Positions 35,079 to 45,773 are shown, counted from the stretch's first letter. The stretch is DNA of 64,000 nt from Pectobacterium colocasium (GCF_020181655.1 NZ_CP084032.1:2728001-2792000), one strand, 5' to 3'. Notes: generated by a model not told the origin, from the letters alone. A program made the numbers and translations.

Positions 35079-36821
35079 ATGCTACGGAATGCGTCATTCA
35101 CTGACGGGTATCAATCTGCGCGTCTCAGCCCGCTTGCGCTGTTTATTTTATTGACCACCTCAGCAAGCAGCTGGGCGGCAGATAATAATCAGACGCCTCT
35201 TGCCGCACCGAACCGTGTGGATGAACAGCTGAATATCAACCAGCAGGATCGCCAGCGTGCGATGCAGCAACAATTAGCGCCACAAACGCCCGATGTGCGT
35301 TTGCAGGCCCCCTCTTCATTCTTTACTAGGCTGCAATTTCCTCGCGAACAACAGTGCTTTACGCTGTATCACATTATCCTGACCGGCAAAGATGATTTCC
35401 CCTCCTGGCTGCGTATGCCGCTGCAACAGCTGGCCGATCAGGGTAAAGGTCAGTGCCTGGGCGCTCAGGGTGTCAACCTGCTGATGAGTGCACTGCAAAA
35501 CCGTCTGATCGACCACGGTTACGTCACCGCGCGCGTGATGGCACCGCCACAAAACCTGAAAACCGGCACCCTGCATATCACCCTGATTCCGGGCAAAACG
35601 CGCCAGATCACATTGACCAAAGAGAGCGATCGCTACGTGAGCTTCTGGAGTGCTCTGCCAGCGCGTGAAGGCGAACTGCTGGATCTGCGTGATATCGAGC
35701 AGGGACTGGAAAACCTGCAACGCGTGCCAACCGTGCAGGCAGAAATGGCGATTGTTCCGGGCGACCAGCCAGGCGAAAGTGACATTGACGTGACCTGGAA
35801 ACAGGAAAAAATGTGGCGTCTCGGCGCGACGCTCGATGACTCCGGCACCGAAACCACCGGTCGTTATCAGGGCGGCCTGACGCTGTATATCGATAATCCC
35901 TTCGCGCTCAGCGATCTGTTCTACATTTCCGGCAACCATGACCTTGAATCCGGCAGCGAAAAAGGCAGCAAGAACTACATGCTGCACTACTCCGTGCCGT
36001 TCGGTTACTGGATGGCGGGCGTCACCGCCAGCGGCTACGACTACAACCAGAATGTGGCAGGCGCGTATGAAGACTACAACTACAGCGGCAACAGCAAAAA
36101 CCTTAACTTTCAGCTGAGCCGGGTGCTGTACCGCAGCGGCAGTCAGAAAACCTCGATGAGCTATGAAATTCTGACGCGCGAATCACAGAACTTTGTCAAC
36201 GATACCGAAGTGGATGTACAGCGGCGTAAAACCAGCGCCTGGCGTCTGGGTCTGCAGCATCGTCACTACTTCGGCGCCACCACGCTTGATGCCGCCGTGA
36301 GCTACCAGCGCGGCACCCGCTGGTTCGGCGCGATTCCGGCACAGGAAGAGTATTTCGATGAAGGCACCGCGCTGGCGAAAATTATCCAGCTCAATGCCCA
36401 ATTGGATATGCCGTTTACAATAGGAAATCAGACCTTCCGCTACAACGTGCAGTATCTGCGCCAGATCAACCATACCAAACTGACGCCACAGGATCAGCTG
36501 TCGATTGGTAACCGCTGGACTGTGCGCGGCTTCGACGGTGAACGCACCCTGACGGCCGACAACGGCTGGTTCGTGCGCAACGATCTGGCCTGGCGCACGC
36601 CGCTGCCTAACCAGGAACTGTATCTCGGCGCTGACTACGGCGAAGTGGACGGCACGCGTGATTACCTCGCCGGAAAACATCTGGCGGGCGGCGTCCTTGG
36701 TCTGCGCGGTAACGCCTTTAACACCGGCTACGACCTGTTTGTCGGTGTGCCGTTCTCCAAACCGGAGGGCTTCCATACCAGCCCGGTCACCCTCGGCTTC
36801 AACCTCAGCTGGCAGTACTAA
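35079..36821 (+). CDS. cdiB: CdiB, two-partner secretion outer-membrane transporter
   Basis: A 580-residue Omp85/TpsB-type pore. Signal region near [18 protein letters not shown] (cleaved before ADNNQ). An N-terminal helix is followed by two POTRA domains ([15 protein letters not shown]..., [17 protein letters not shown]) to about residue 210 and then a 16-strand beta barrel ending in [13 protein letters not shown], a C-terminal aromatic signature for barrel insertion. The barrel conserved motif [10 protein letters not shown] (about 483) is the Omp85 L6 VRG(F/Y) lock. It exports CdiA. The closest named relatives are the Erwinia/Dickeya HecB-type and CdiB proteins. First gene of the island, about 12 bp before cdiC. 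Confidence 0.92.
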   Translation: MLRNASFTDGYQSARLSPLALFILLTTSASSWAADNNQTPLAAPNRVDEQLNINQQDRQRAMQQQLAPQTPDVRLQAPSSFFTRLQFPREQQCFTLYHIILTGKDDFPSWLRMPLQQLADQGKGQCLGAQGVNLLMSALQNRLIDHGYVTARVMAPPQNLKTGTLHITLIPGKTRQITLTKESDRYVSFWSALPAREGELLDLRDIEQGLENLQRVPTVQAEMAIVPGDQPGESDIDVTWKQEKMWRLGATLDDSGTETTGRYQGGLTLYIDNPFALSDLFYISGNHDLESGSEKGSKNYMLHYSVPFGYWMAGVTASGYDYNQNVAGAYEDYNYSGNSKNLNFQLSRVLYRSGSQKTSMSYEILTRESQNFVNDTEVDVQRRKTSAWRLGLQHRHYFGATTLDAAVSYQRGTRWFGAIPAQEEYFDEGTALAKIIQLNAQLDMPFTIGNQTFRYNVQYLRQINHTKLTPQDQLSIGNRWTVRGFDGERTLTADNGWFVRNDLAWRTPLPNQELYLGADYGEVDGTRDYLAGKHLAGGVLGLRGNAFNTGYDLFVGVPFSKPEGFHTSPVTLGFNLSWQY

Positions 36822-36832
36822 GGAGGCGCGTG

Positions 36833-37348
36833 ATGAAAATTCCTGTTAATGGCTATCAGTTAACCGCCCCGCTGCTCGGCGGTCAGTTCAGCGAAGCGGA
36901 AGCACTTGGCGCGGCAGTCTGGCTGTGGATGCATTCGGAACAGCACCGCGATATTCCGCTCAGTGTGCTACCGACGCTGCTGTTGCCCGCCATCAAACAT
37001 CAACAGTTTGTTATCGCCAGCCGTGATGACAAGCCGATGTTTTTCCTTAGCTGGGCGTGGATGGATGAAGAAGCGGAACAGCGCTACCTCACCGGCCCCG
37101 GCATTCTGGTGCAGCCGCAAGACTGGACCAGCGGCAACCGCCTGTGGTTCCGCGACTGGGTCGCGCCATTCGGCGACCAGCAGACGTTTCGCCGCATCGT
37201 CGGCGGCACGCTGTTTCCCCACTTATGTGGCCGGGCGCTGTACCACAAAGGGGCGGAACGCGGACAACGGGTACTGCAATTCCGTGGCGATGACGTCACA
37301 CAACAACAATTCAGACTCTGGCAGCAGAACACGCCGCTGGTTGCTTAA
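36833..37348 (+). CDS. cdiC: CdiC, HlyC-type toxin-activating lysine acyltransferase
   Basis: A 171-residue member of the RTX-toxin acyltransferase family. Start ATG at 36833, with AGGAGG overlapping the cdiB stop region, so the genes are tightly coupled. Visible features: an early conserved His (WLWMHSEQHRDIPLSVL, near residue 27) and the conserved Asp further on (SWAWMDEE or LWFRDWVAPFG), the pair used by HlyC-like enzymes, plus FPHLCGRALYHKG near the end. Such enzymes move an acyl chain from acyl carrier protein to lysines of a toxin. Acyltransferases encoded in CDI loci are known to lipidate one class of CdiA and aid target-cell recognition, so its substrate here should be CdiA. Confidence 0.88.
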   Translation: MKIPVNGYQLTAPLLGGQFSEAEALGAAVWLWMHSEQHRDIPLSVLPTLLLPAIKHQQFVIASRDDKPMFFLSWAWMDEEAEQRYLTGPGILVQPQDWTSGNRLWFRDWVAPFGDQQTFRRIVGGTLFPHLCGRALYHKGAERGQRVLQFRGDDVTQQQFRLWQQNTPLVA

Positions 37349-37375
37349 CATCACTTTTAGCAGGGATAACTTTTC

Positions 37376-40300
37376 GTGAATAAGAACCTCTATCGCATCA
37401 TTTTCAATAAAGCTCGCGGCCTGTTAATGGTGGTTTCCGAAATCAACCGCGGCCAGGGTAAAAGCGGTGCAAACGGCGTCGGCCATACGCTGAGCCAGCT
37501 GATTGGCCGCATGAAGCCCACCGCCTTCCTGACCATGACCGCACTCGGTCTGGTCACGCTCGCGCCACAGGCGCTGGCGGCCGGGATTGTTGCCGACAAG
37601 AGCGCCCCAGGCGGCCAGCAGCCGAATGTCATGCAGAGCGCCAACGGCACGCCGCAGGTCAATATCCAGACGCCGAGCGCGGGTGGTGTTTCGCATAACA
37701 AATACACCCAGTTTGACGTCGATAACAAAGGTGCCATCCTCAATAACTCGCATAAGCAAGTACAGACCCAGATGGGCGGCTGGGTGGCGGGTAACCCATG
37801 GCTGGCGAAAGGCGAAGCCAAAATCATTCTTAACGAGGTCAACTCACGCGATCCGAGCAAGCTGAACGGTTATGTCGAAGTGGCAGGCCGTAAGGCGCAG
37901 GTGGTGATTGCTAACCCAGCGGGCATCAGTTGCGACGGCTGTGGCTTTATTAACGCCAACCGCGCCACCCTGACCACCGGCACCCCACAGATAACCAACG
38001 GCGAATTGCGCGGTTATCGCGTAGGCAACGGCGAGATCGTGGTGGAAGGCGCTGGCATGGACAGCAGCCGGCAGGACTACACCGATCTGATTGCCCGCAC
38101 CGTGAAGGTCAATGCCGGTATCTGGGCGAAAGATGTCACCGTCACCACCGGTAAAAACGAGGTGGCCGCCGATAACAATAGGGTTGTCGATAACAATCGC
38201 GTTGTCGATAACAACAGCGCCACCGCCAGCAGCGCGACGGACAGCGACAGTAGCGACGTCAAGCCGACACTGGCGATCGACGTCGCCCAGTTGGGCGGCA
38301 TGTATGCCGGTAAAATCCGTCTGGTGGCGACCGAGCAAGGGGTCGGCGTCAGTAACAAAGGCACACTCGGCACGCAGGCGGGTGATATCACCATTAACGC
38401 TAATGGCGATATCGTTAACAGCGGCACAATCAACGCCGGACAGGATCTGCTGCTGGGCGGTAAAAAAGTCGATAATAGCGGCACGCTGTTTGCTCAGCGC
38501 GACCACAGTACCACCGCCAGCGACGGGGTGACCAACAGCGGCCTGATCGCCGCCAAAGGCAACACCCATGTGCGCGGCGCCACCATCCGCAACAGCAAAG
38601 GCGCGGCCATTGCCGCCGGGATGAAAACCGATGGCACGCTGGCCGACAGCGGCAATCTGACACTCGCTAGCGACGGCAAACTGACCAGTCAGGGTCAGGC
38701 GCTGGCCGGTGGCGATCTGAACGCCAGCGCCAGCCAGATTGATCTTAGCGGCAGCGATACCGCCGCGCATCACGCCACGCTGACCAGCAGCAGCAATATC
38801 ATCACCGATGACGCGCAACTTCTGGCGAGCGGCGACTTGAAACTCTCAGCGGCCGATAAACTTAGCAACGATCGCGGCGTGATTAACGCCAATGCGCTAC
38901 AGGTCAGCACGCCAGAGATCAGCAACCGTGGCGGCCAGTTACTGCAAAGCGGCGACCGCGATCTGCAACTCAGTAGCGACAGTATTGATAACCAGAATGG
39001 CCGTATCGCCGCCAATGCCAAAAAATTCAGCGTGCAGAGCGCCAGCCTGAACAACCAGAGCGGCACCATCATGGCGGCCAGCTCCGGCTCGCTGGATGTT
39101 GCGGCCAGCAATGAACTGAATAACCAAAACGGTACGCTGGCCGCCGCCAGCGATCTGGCCATCGCCACGCCGGTGCTGAACAATAATCTGGGGCAGATCT
39201 CCGCGAATAAACGGCTGACGCTCGATCAGCAAAACAGCAGCGCCCTCTCCCGCGCCGCAGCCACCCACAGCGATCTGCGTATCAGCAATGAAGGTGGTCG
39301 TCTGGTGGCGGGTCAGCAACTGACCTTCCGCGGTCGCGAGATTAACGGCAGCGGTGAAATTCTGTCGCTTGGCGATATGGATCTCAGCTTCGCGGACGGC
39401 TTCAGCAACAACAATAAAACGCTGGCAAATGGCGATCTGACGCTGAACGTCAACAACAGCGTGATTAACAATGCGCTGCTTGGCGCAGGCGGTAAGTTGA
39501 ATGTGCAGGCCAGCAACATCGACAACCAGATCGCAGGTGAACTGAGCGCGCAGCAGACCACGCTGAACGCAAGCGATACGCTGAGCAACCGTGGCCTGAT
39601 CGACGGCGTGCTGACCCGCATCAATGCCAGCACCGTCAATAATATCGGTCCCGGTCGTATTTATGGTGACGGCCTGGCGATCAGCGCAGCGACACTGAAT
39701 AACCTGGCGGAAAATAATAGCAGCGCCACCATTGCGGCGCGTCAGCGTCTCGATCTGGGCGTCGGCACGCTGAACAACCATACTCACTCCCTGATCTACA
39801 GTGGTGGCGATCTGGCCATCGGTGGCAACCTCGATGAAAACGGTCTGGCCAGCGGCAAAGCGGGCAGCCTTAACAACCACAGTGCCACAATAGAGTCTGT
39901 CGGCAATATGGCGCTCAGCTTCACCGCGCTGAACAATATCAACGACAATTTTGTCACCCGCTTCGTACAACTGTCACAGAAGCAGAAAAATGAGTATATG
40001 GTGGTCAGCCTGAATAATGGCGTCCACTATAGCCCTGATGACTACAACATCAGTTTCTACAAAAATGAAGTGCGTCATATCTGTATTGAAGGTGTGGTGT
40101 GTGGTCGTGACCACTATTATCAGTACAGCTACACCGAAACGGTGCGCGAAGAACAGATCGCACAGAGCGATCCGGCGAAAATTATCGCGGGCGGCCAGAT
40201 CTCACTCGCCGGCGATAAGCTGCTGAACGACAAGAGCCAGATTATTGCTGGCGGCAACCTGCTGACCGCCGTCAAAGAACTGGTGAACACCGAAGTCACC

Positions 40301-43300
40301 GGTCAGAAACTGACGGAAAAAGTCGGACAGGTGATTGAGTGGGATCGTATCCATAAGAAAGGCACCGACAGCCAGAAAGCCAGAGCATCCGCCTATACCC
40401 CGCCAACGGAAATTCAGTCCATCAGCCTCAGCCCGAGCGTGATGAAGGAGAATACCCAGCCAACCAGCAACGCGCCATCGCTGGCGGATTACGCCGCGCA
40501 GCGCGTGGACGTGGCCGGACAGAACACCGATGTCATTCGCTCGATGACACCGGACGCTTCTCTGCCAACCGGCAGCCTGTTCACCACCCTGCCGGATGCC
40601 ACCAGCAGCTATCTGATCGAAACCGATCCGCGCTTCACCAATCAGAGAACCTGGCTGAGTTCCGACTATATGCTGAGCCAGTTGCAGACAGACCCGTCGA
40701 TCACGCAGAAACGCCTCGGCGATGGTTTCTATGAACAGCGTCTGGTGCGCGAGCAGATCGTCGAGCTAGTCGGCCAGCGTTATCTCGCCGATTACACCAG
40801 CGATGAAGAGCAGTACAAAGGCCTAATGGAAGCGGGTGTCAGCTTCGCGAAGAAATTCAATCTGGTGCCGGGTGTGGCGTTGACCGCCGAGCAGATGAAG
40901 CAGATCACGCAAGATATGGTATGGCTGGTGGCGCAGGATGTGAAAATGCCGGACGGCAGCACCCAGAACGTGCTGGTGCCGCAGGTGTATGCGCAGGTTC
41001 AGCAAGGCGATATGGATGGCAGCGGCGCGCTGCTGGCGGGTAAAAACGTCAGCATCGGCGTCAGCGGCGGCATGCTGAACAGCGGCCGCATCAGCGCCAC
41101 TCAGTTGGTCAGCATTTCCGGCGACGATATCGTGAATGTGGGCGGCATTATTGCCGGTAAATCTGTGTCGCTACAGGCAACCAACGACATCACTAATACC
41201 GGTGGCACGTTACGCGCGACCGATACCCTGCTGGCGCAGGCAGGACGAGATATCACCGTCGCCAGCGAGACCAACCACGCCAAGAACCAGAACGGCAGCA
41301 ACCGCTTCAGCCGTGATAATATCGATCGCGTGGCGGGAATGTATGTGCAGGGTGACGATGGCAAACTGTTGCTGCAGGCAGGCCGTGATGTCAATCTGCA
41401 GGCCGCGCAGGTGGTCAGTTCCGGTGAAAACAGCCAGACGCAGATCGCCGCTAACCGCGATATCAATATGACCACCGTCACCACCGGCAGCAGCGACAAG
41501 GTGGTGTGGGATAAAGATAACCACGTCACGCAGACGCTGACTCAGGTACAAGGCAGTGAAGTCACTAGCGACGGCACTATCACGCTGAATGCCGGCAATA
41601 ATATTAACGCCCAAGCGGCAAAACTGAATGCCGATCGGCAGCTTGCGCTGACCGCCACCCATGATATCAACCTCGGCAGCGCCAGCAGCCAGGAATATCT
41701 GGATATGAATTCGAAGGTGAAAGGTTCCGGCTTCCTGTCGAAACGCACCACGACCACCCGCGCTGGTTACGATGCAACGCTGGCAAACGGCAGCAGTCTG
41801 GGCGGGGAAAATATCGCCGTCAGCGCGGGTAACAACCTGAATATCACCGGCAGCGATGTGGCGGCAGATCAGGATCTGGCACTGCGTGCTGGTAATGACC
41901 TCAACGTCACGGCAGCGGAAGAGAGCCGCGACAGTTGGTCGATGAAGAAAACCACCAAGTCGGGCCTGATGAGCAGCGGCGGCATTGGCTTCTTTGCTGG
42001 TTCAATCAAAGAAACCTCCACCTCCGACACCGCCTCACTAACGCAGAACAACAGCACGCTGGGCAGCGTGGCGGGCGATACCAGTCTGGTGGCAGGTAAT
42101 AATATCGCCGTACAGGGCTCTGATGTGATCGCCGGTAACGACATCAATATGGTGGCGAACAATATCACCATTGATGCCGCGAATAACCAAAGCACCACCG
42201 ACACCACTTACGAACGTAAACAGACGGGCCTGACGTTGGCGCTGTCCGGCGCCATTGGCAGCGCGATCAACACCGCTTACACCAGCGCGAAAGCCGCCGA
42301 TGAGCAGCAGGATGGCCGTATGGCATCGCTACAGAAGCTGAAATCCGGTCTGGCAGGCGTACAGGCCGCGCAGGCCGCGGTGCTGGCGGCGCAGAACACC
42401 ACCGACAATAACGCCATTGGTGTCAGCCTGTCGCTGAGCACCTCGAAGTCGAAGAGCGAGAGCCACAGCGAAGCGGTCAACGCTTCCGGCAGCACCGTGC
42501 AGGCGGGCAACAATATCAATCTGGTAGCGACCGGTTCAGAGAATGGTACCGATGGCGATCTGACCCTCGGCGGCAGCAAGTTGAAAGCGGGCAACGATGT
42601 GCTGCTGTCGGCAAACCGTGATATCAACCTGCTATCAGCGCAGAATACGCAGTCGCAGACCGGCAAAAACAGCAACAGCGGCGGCGGCGTGGGCATCAGC
42701 ATCGGTGCGGGTCAGGGCGGCGCGGGGATCAGCGTATTTGCTAACGCCAGTAAAGGTTCCGGTAAGGAGAATGGCGATGGCCTGACGCATACAGAAACCA
42801 CCGTCGACGCGGGTAATAAGCTGACGGTCAACAGCGGGCGTGACACCACCCTGCGCGGCGCACAGCTGAGTGCCGATCGGGTCGTCGCCAATGTCGGCCG
42901 TAACCTGACGTTGCAGAGTGAGCAGGACGTTAACAACTACGACTCGAAGCAGAAGAACAGCTCAGCCGGTGCCAGCTTTACCTTTGGCAGCATGACGGGC
43001 AGCGTCAGCGCCAGCGTGGCGAAGGACAAAATCCACAGCACCTATAACAGTGTGCAGGAGCAGACTGGTATCTTCGCGGGTGACGGTGGCGTCGATATCA
43101 ACGTCGGTAACCACACGCAGTTGGATGGCGCCGTGATTGGCAGCACCGCCAGCGAAGATAAAAACCGTCTCAGTACCGGCACGCTGGGCTTCAGCAATAT
43201 CAACAACCGTGCAGAGTTTGAGGTATCGCACAGCAGCGTCGGTATCAGCACGGGCGGCCTAGGTGCACAGGATCTGCTGAAAAATGCGGTGCAGAATCTG

Positions 43301-45211
43301 GCGGCCAATGGTCTGGGCGCGGATGGCAGCGATGGGAAGGCTTCCGGCACCACCTATGCCGCCTTCTCACCAGGGTCGCTAATTATTCGCGATCAGGCGA
43401 ACCAGCAGCAGAATGTTAGTGAGTTAAGTCGCGATGTCGAGCACGCTAACCAGAGCATCAGCCCAATCTTCGATAAAGCGAAGGAACAGCAGCGTTTGAA
43501 CCAGCTGCGCCTGATTAGCGACGTTGTTAACCAGGGCGTGGATATCACCCTCAGCCAGGGCCAAATTATGGCAAACAACGCGGGAATTAAAGCGGCTGGT
43601 GAGTGGGATGAGACCAAGGAGACACGTCAGGAGTACTGGGCTCGTGTACAAAATACCGCCGCGTATAAGGACATCAACGATCAATATAAAGCGGGTGGTG
43701 AGCTTAATAAAGGCATTCGTGCCGCAGCGGCAGCCATCACGGCGCTAGCGGGTGGCGATCCACTGAAAGCGCTGGCACAGGGTGCTGCACCTTATCTGTC
43801 CAGCACAGTGCGCGATTTGACTCTGCAGAATAGCGACAATCCAACTGCCGCGCAGATCGCGGCAAATGCCATCGGTCACGCTATCGTTGGCGGCGTGGTG
43901 GCTGAGCTTTCCGGTTCCAACGCCACTGCTGGGGCAGTGGGTGCAGCAGGTGGTGAGCTGGCCGCACGAGCGATCGTCGACTATCTCTATCCAAACAGAA
44001 CGGTTGAGTCACTGACTGATGATGAACGGGCGAAAGTCAGTAATCTGGCGTCTCTGGCTGCCACCATGGCGGCAGGCCTAGCGAGCGATTCTTCGGCAGG
44101 CGCGGTGGCAGGACATGACGCGGGTAAAAATGCCGTTGATTATAATCTGCTGTCAAATAAGTACGGCGTTGAAAAACTGAGTAAAGAAGGCCGCGCGCTG
44201 TATGAAAAACTAAAAGCCGCCGGTATCGGTGGCATGGATGAACTACAGGAACGCTTTGCTGCCTGTGGTTCTAATGGTAAATGCCAGACCGAGATCCGCA
44301 ATGAGTACCGTAAACGGGAAAAAGAAGCGGGTGAAAAGCTGGTCGCGATGTATCAATCTGGAGCAATAACGGCTGATGAGTTCGGCTATCTCGTAACCGA
44401 TTATGCCAGAACGATGATGCGTGGTGCGCAACAGGGACAGCTAAATTCTGATTACTCTGGATTCATCGGTGACATCTATACACAGACGGGCATTGACTGG
44501 ACACCGATGGGCGTCGCTGGCAATCCTTATGTCGCCGCCATTAAGGGCAGTGAACAACTTGCCGAATGGAAAGCGCAGGGACTGAGCGATGAGAAAATCC
44601 GTGAGCTGGCGCTGAAAAACGATATCATTACCTCAGCGATGACGCCTGTTGATATCAATGGGATCCTCAGCTTATACGATAATGGTGCATCAGCGCAGGA
44701 AGTTGTAAAATTTGCTGCTGGCATGGCGTTCAATAAAGTCATACAAAAAACGCAGTCAGGCAACAAAGGGACGTCGGGTACCATTGGTACTCCTGTGACG
44801 ACAGCTAAAAATCCGCTAAGTCCCGTTCAGCAACGTGATGTTCATGGCAATGAAATTGTTTATCGGACGATGTCACCTGAGCAATTCAGGCAGTTTGAAA
44901 GAACAGGTGTGATGCCAGCGACCACTGAAACATCCGTTTCTCCAGTGCTATCATACTCTTCTAAGTACGATGGTATAACAGTGAAAATCACTGTTAAGTC
45001 AGGCACTTTCTCCGAACTGGAAAAAATTGGTATTGCCGCAAACAGTGCTGCAGCTAAAGAATTGCCCAATATGTCCACCCAAACGGGTAAATGGATGGAA
45101 ACCAATACTCGCTTCAAGGTTGAAGGAGGACAGATGACGACACAACTTGGACAAGGCAAAGGAATGGAGATTTTTAATAAAAACATCGTCCATTTTGAAC
45201 AGGTTAAATAA
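37376..45211 (+). CDS. cdiA: CdiA contact-dependent inhibition effector (filamentous haemagglutinin type)
   Basis: A 2611-residue exoprotein with a GTG start at 37376. Extended signal peptide (MNKNLYRIIFNKARGLLMVV ..., cleavage after APQALA, about residue 69); TPS secretion domain to about 320 with QFDVDNKGAILNNS and the NPAGI motif (VVIANPAGISCDGCGF); long FHA-type beta-helix repeats to about 1,950; pretoxin region from about 1,960. In place of the usual VENN junction there is NAVDYN (about 2,255). Beyond it lies the variable C-terminus; the last 120 residues (IVYRTMSPEQFRQFERTGVM ... EIFNKNIVHFEQ) form a compact toxin domain that looks like an ADP-ribosyltransferase fold (YR start, later SPVLSYSS, GKGMEIFN), tentatively. 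A small VVDNNR duplication (about 268-285) interrupts the early region. CdiA kills neighbours on contact. Confidence 0.93.
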   Translation: MNKNLYRIIFNKARGLLMVVSEINRGQGKSGANGVGHTLSQLIGRMKPTAFLTMTALGLVTLAPQALAAGIVADKSAPGGQQPNVMQSANGTPQVNIQTPSAGGVSHNKYTQFDVDNKGAILNNSHKQVQTQMGGWVAGNPWLAKGEAKIILNEVNSRDPSKLNGYVEVAGRKAQVVIANPAGISCDGCGFINANRATLTTGTPQITNGELRGYRVGNGEIVVEGAGMDSSRQDYTDLIARTVKVNAGIWAKDVTVTTGKNEVAADNNRVVDNNRVVDNNSATASSATDSDSSDVKPTLAIDVAQLGGMYAGKIRLVATEQGVGVSNKGTLGTQAGDITINANGDIVNSGTINAGQDLLLGGKKVDNSGTLFAQRDHSTTASDGVTNSGLIAAKGNTHVRGATIRNSKGAAIAAGMKTDGTLADSGNLTLASDGKLTSQGQALAGGDLNASASQIDLSGSDTAAHHATLTSSSNIITDDAQLLASGDLKLSAADKLSNDRGVINANALQVSTPEISNRGGQLLQSGDRDLQLSSDSIDNQNGRIAANAKKFSVQSASLNNQSGTIMAASSGSLDVAASNELNNQNGTLAAASDLAIATPVLNNNLGQISANKRLTLDQQNSSALSRAAATHSDLRISNEGGRLVAGQQLTFRGREINGSGEILSLGDMDLSFADGFSNNNKTLANGDLTLNVNNSVINNALLGAGGKLNVQASNIDNQIAGELSAQQTTLNASDTLSNRGLIDGVLTRINASTVNNIGPGRIYGDGLAISAATLNNLAENNSSATIAARQRLDLGVGTLNNHTHSLIYSGGDLAIGGNLDENGLASGKAGSLNNHSATIESVGNMALSFTALNNINDNFVTRFVQLSQKQKNEYMVVSLNNGVHYSPDDYNISFYKNEVRHICIEGVVCGRDHYYQYSYTETVREEQIAQSDPAKIIAGGQISLAGDKLLNDKSQIIAGGNLLTAVKELVNTEVTGQKLTEKVGQVIEWDRIHKKGTDSQKARASAYTPPTEIQSISLSPSVMKENTQPTSNAPSLADYAAQRVDVAGQNTDVIRSMTPDASLPTGSLFTTLPDATSSYLIETDPRFTNQRTWLSSDYMLSQLQTDPSITQKRLGDGFYEQRLVREQIVELVGQRYLADYTSDEEQYKGLMEAGVSFAKKFNLVPGVALTAEQMKQITQDMVWLVAQDVKMPDGSTQNVLVPQVYAQVQQGDMDGSGALLAGKNVSIGVSGGMLNSGRISATQLVSISGDDIVNVGGIIAGKSVSLQATNDITNTGGTLRATDTLLAQAGRDITVASETNHAKNQNGSNRFSRDNIDRVAGMYVQGDDGKLLLQAGRDVNLQAAQVVSSGENSQTQIAANRDINMTTVTTGSSDKVVWDKDNHVTQTLTQVQGSEVTSDGTITLNAGNNINAQAAKLNADRQLALTATHDINLGSASSQEYLDMNSKVKGSGFLSKRTTTTRAGYDATLANGSSLGGENIAVSAGNNLNITGSDVAADQDLALRAGNDLNVTAAEESRDSWSMKKTTKSGLMSSGGIGFFAGSIKETSTSDTASLTQNNSTLGSVAGDTSLVAGNNIAVQGSDVIAGNDINMVANNITIDAANNQSTTDTTYERKQTGLTLALSGAIGSAINTAYTSAKAADEQQDGRMASLQKLKSGLAGVQAAQAAVLAAQNTTDNNAIGVSLSLSTSKSKSESHSEAVNASGSTVQAGNNINLVATGSENGTDGDLTLGGSKLKAGNDVLLSANRDINLLSAQNTQSQTGKNSNSGGGVGISIGAGQGGAGISVFANASKGSGKENGDGLTHTETTVDAGNKLTVNSGRDTTLRGAQLSADRVVANVGRNLTLQSEQDVNNYDSKQKNSSAGASFTFGSMTGSVSASVAKDKIHSTYNSVQEQTGIFAGDGGVDINVGNHTQLDGAVIGSTASEDKNRLSTGTLGFSNINNRAEFEVSHSSVGISTGGLGAQDLLKNAVQNLAANGLGADGSDGKASGTTYAAFSPGSLIIRDQANQQQNVSELSRDVEHANQSISPIFDKAKEQQRLNQLRLISDVVNQGVDITLSQGQIMANNAGIKAAGEWDETKETRQEYWARVQNTAAYKDINDQYKAGGELNKGIRAAAAAITALAGGDPLKALAQGAAPYLSSTVRDLTLQNSDNPTAAQIAANAIGHAIVGGVVAELSGSNATAGAVGAAGGELAARAIVDYLYPNRTVESLTDDERAKVSNLASLAATMAAGLASDSSAGAVAGHDAGKNAVDYNLLSNKYGVEKLSKEGRALYEKLKAAGIGGMDELQERFAACGSNGKCQTEIRNEYRKREKEAGEKLVAMYQSGAITADEFGYLVTDYARTMMRGAQQGQLNSDYSGFIGDIYTQTGIDWTPMGVAGNPYVAAIKGSEQLAEWKAQGLSDEKIRELALKNDIITSAMTPVDINGILSLYDNGASAQEVVKFAAGMAFNKVIQKTQSGNKGTSGTIGTPVTTAKNPLSPVQQRDVHGNEIVYRTMSPEQFRQFERTGVMPATTETSVSPVLSYSSKYDGITVKITVKSGTFSELEKIGIAANSAAAKELPNMSTQTGKWMETNTRFKVEGGQMTTQLGQGKGMEIFNKNIVHFEQVK

Positions 45212-45223
45212 CAGGAAAGCATT

Positions 45224-45706
45224 ATGCTGTTAAATCTTGAAAACTCGAAATACCCTATGAAAATTGTCTATCTTCTTTCAGAAGAACTCAAAGGGGACCC
45301 TGATCAAGTGGCTTTAACGCAGGCTCTGACTCTCGATCCATCAAGACCAGCCATGGGCCTGAAGGGAGCCAATGGTCTTTTTGGCTCATCCGAGTGGTGG
45401 AGTAGCATTGAACAGGGAAAAATGCGTTTACTGCACCGATCTGGCACGATCACAAGAACCTATGTGGCAGGACAAGATCCCTCTCCAGTAGATAACTGTT
45501 TCAGTTTGCGGCTGGATGATGGCTCTGTCATTGAAGAAAGCATTTATAGCCATATCGATGATGAAGATAAAAAACTGTTCCGCCCGGGAGCCAGGGTGGA
45601 TATCGTTTATGCACTTGATGAACTTAAGAGAACATCAGCCAATGGCGATAAATGCTATTCTGATATCGTGCTGGAAATAGCGATTTCTTTACAACCCATT
45701 AAATGA
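45224..45706 (+). CDS. cdiI: CdiI immunity protein for the main CdiA toxin
   Basis: A 160-residue acidic soluble protein (MLLNLENSKYPMKIVYLLSE ...) 12 bp after cdiA, with AGGAAAG upstream of the ATG at 45224. Position right after the cdiA stop is where the cognate immunity gene always lies. No recognised family. It contains SSEWWSSIEQGKM and RLDDGSVIEESIYSHIDDED; the layout suggests an alpha/beta protein. It should neutralise the last 120-residue domain of CdiA in siblings. Codon and base use are more AT-rich than cdiA, as expected of a swappable cassette. Confidence 0.8.
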   Translation: MLLNLENSKYPMKIVYLLSEELKGDPDQVALTQALTLDPSRPAMGLKGANGLFGSSEWWSSIEQGKMRLLHRSGTITRTYVAGQDPSPVDNCFSLRLDDGSVIEESIYSHIDDEDKKLFRPGARVDIVYALDELKRTSANGDKCYSDIVLEIAISLQPIK

Positions 45707-45752
45707 TAACGAAATACGCTAATTAAAATAATGACGCCTTTATTATATTGCA

Positions 45753-45773
45753 CTCCCCACCTCTGGTGGGGAG
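45753..45773 (+). terminator. Hairpin after the first cdiI
   Basis: CTCCCCACC (45753-45761), TCT loop, GGTGGGGAG (45765-45773). The T run is weak (CTGTTAGTCTT). Likely ends the cdiBCAI transcript or reduces read-through into the lipoprotein gene. Confidence 0.6.

Noticed and set aside
38939..39970. 343-codon minus-strand frame inside cdiA
   Set aside because: Antisense shadow of the repetitive, GC-rich cdiA coding sequence. No ribosome-binding site and residues follow the codon bias of the opposite strand; other long antisense frames in cdiA (for example 37844-38818) are the same artefact.
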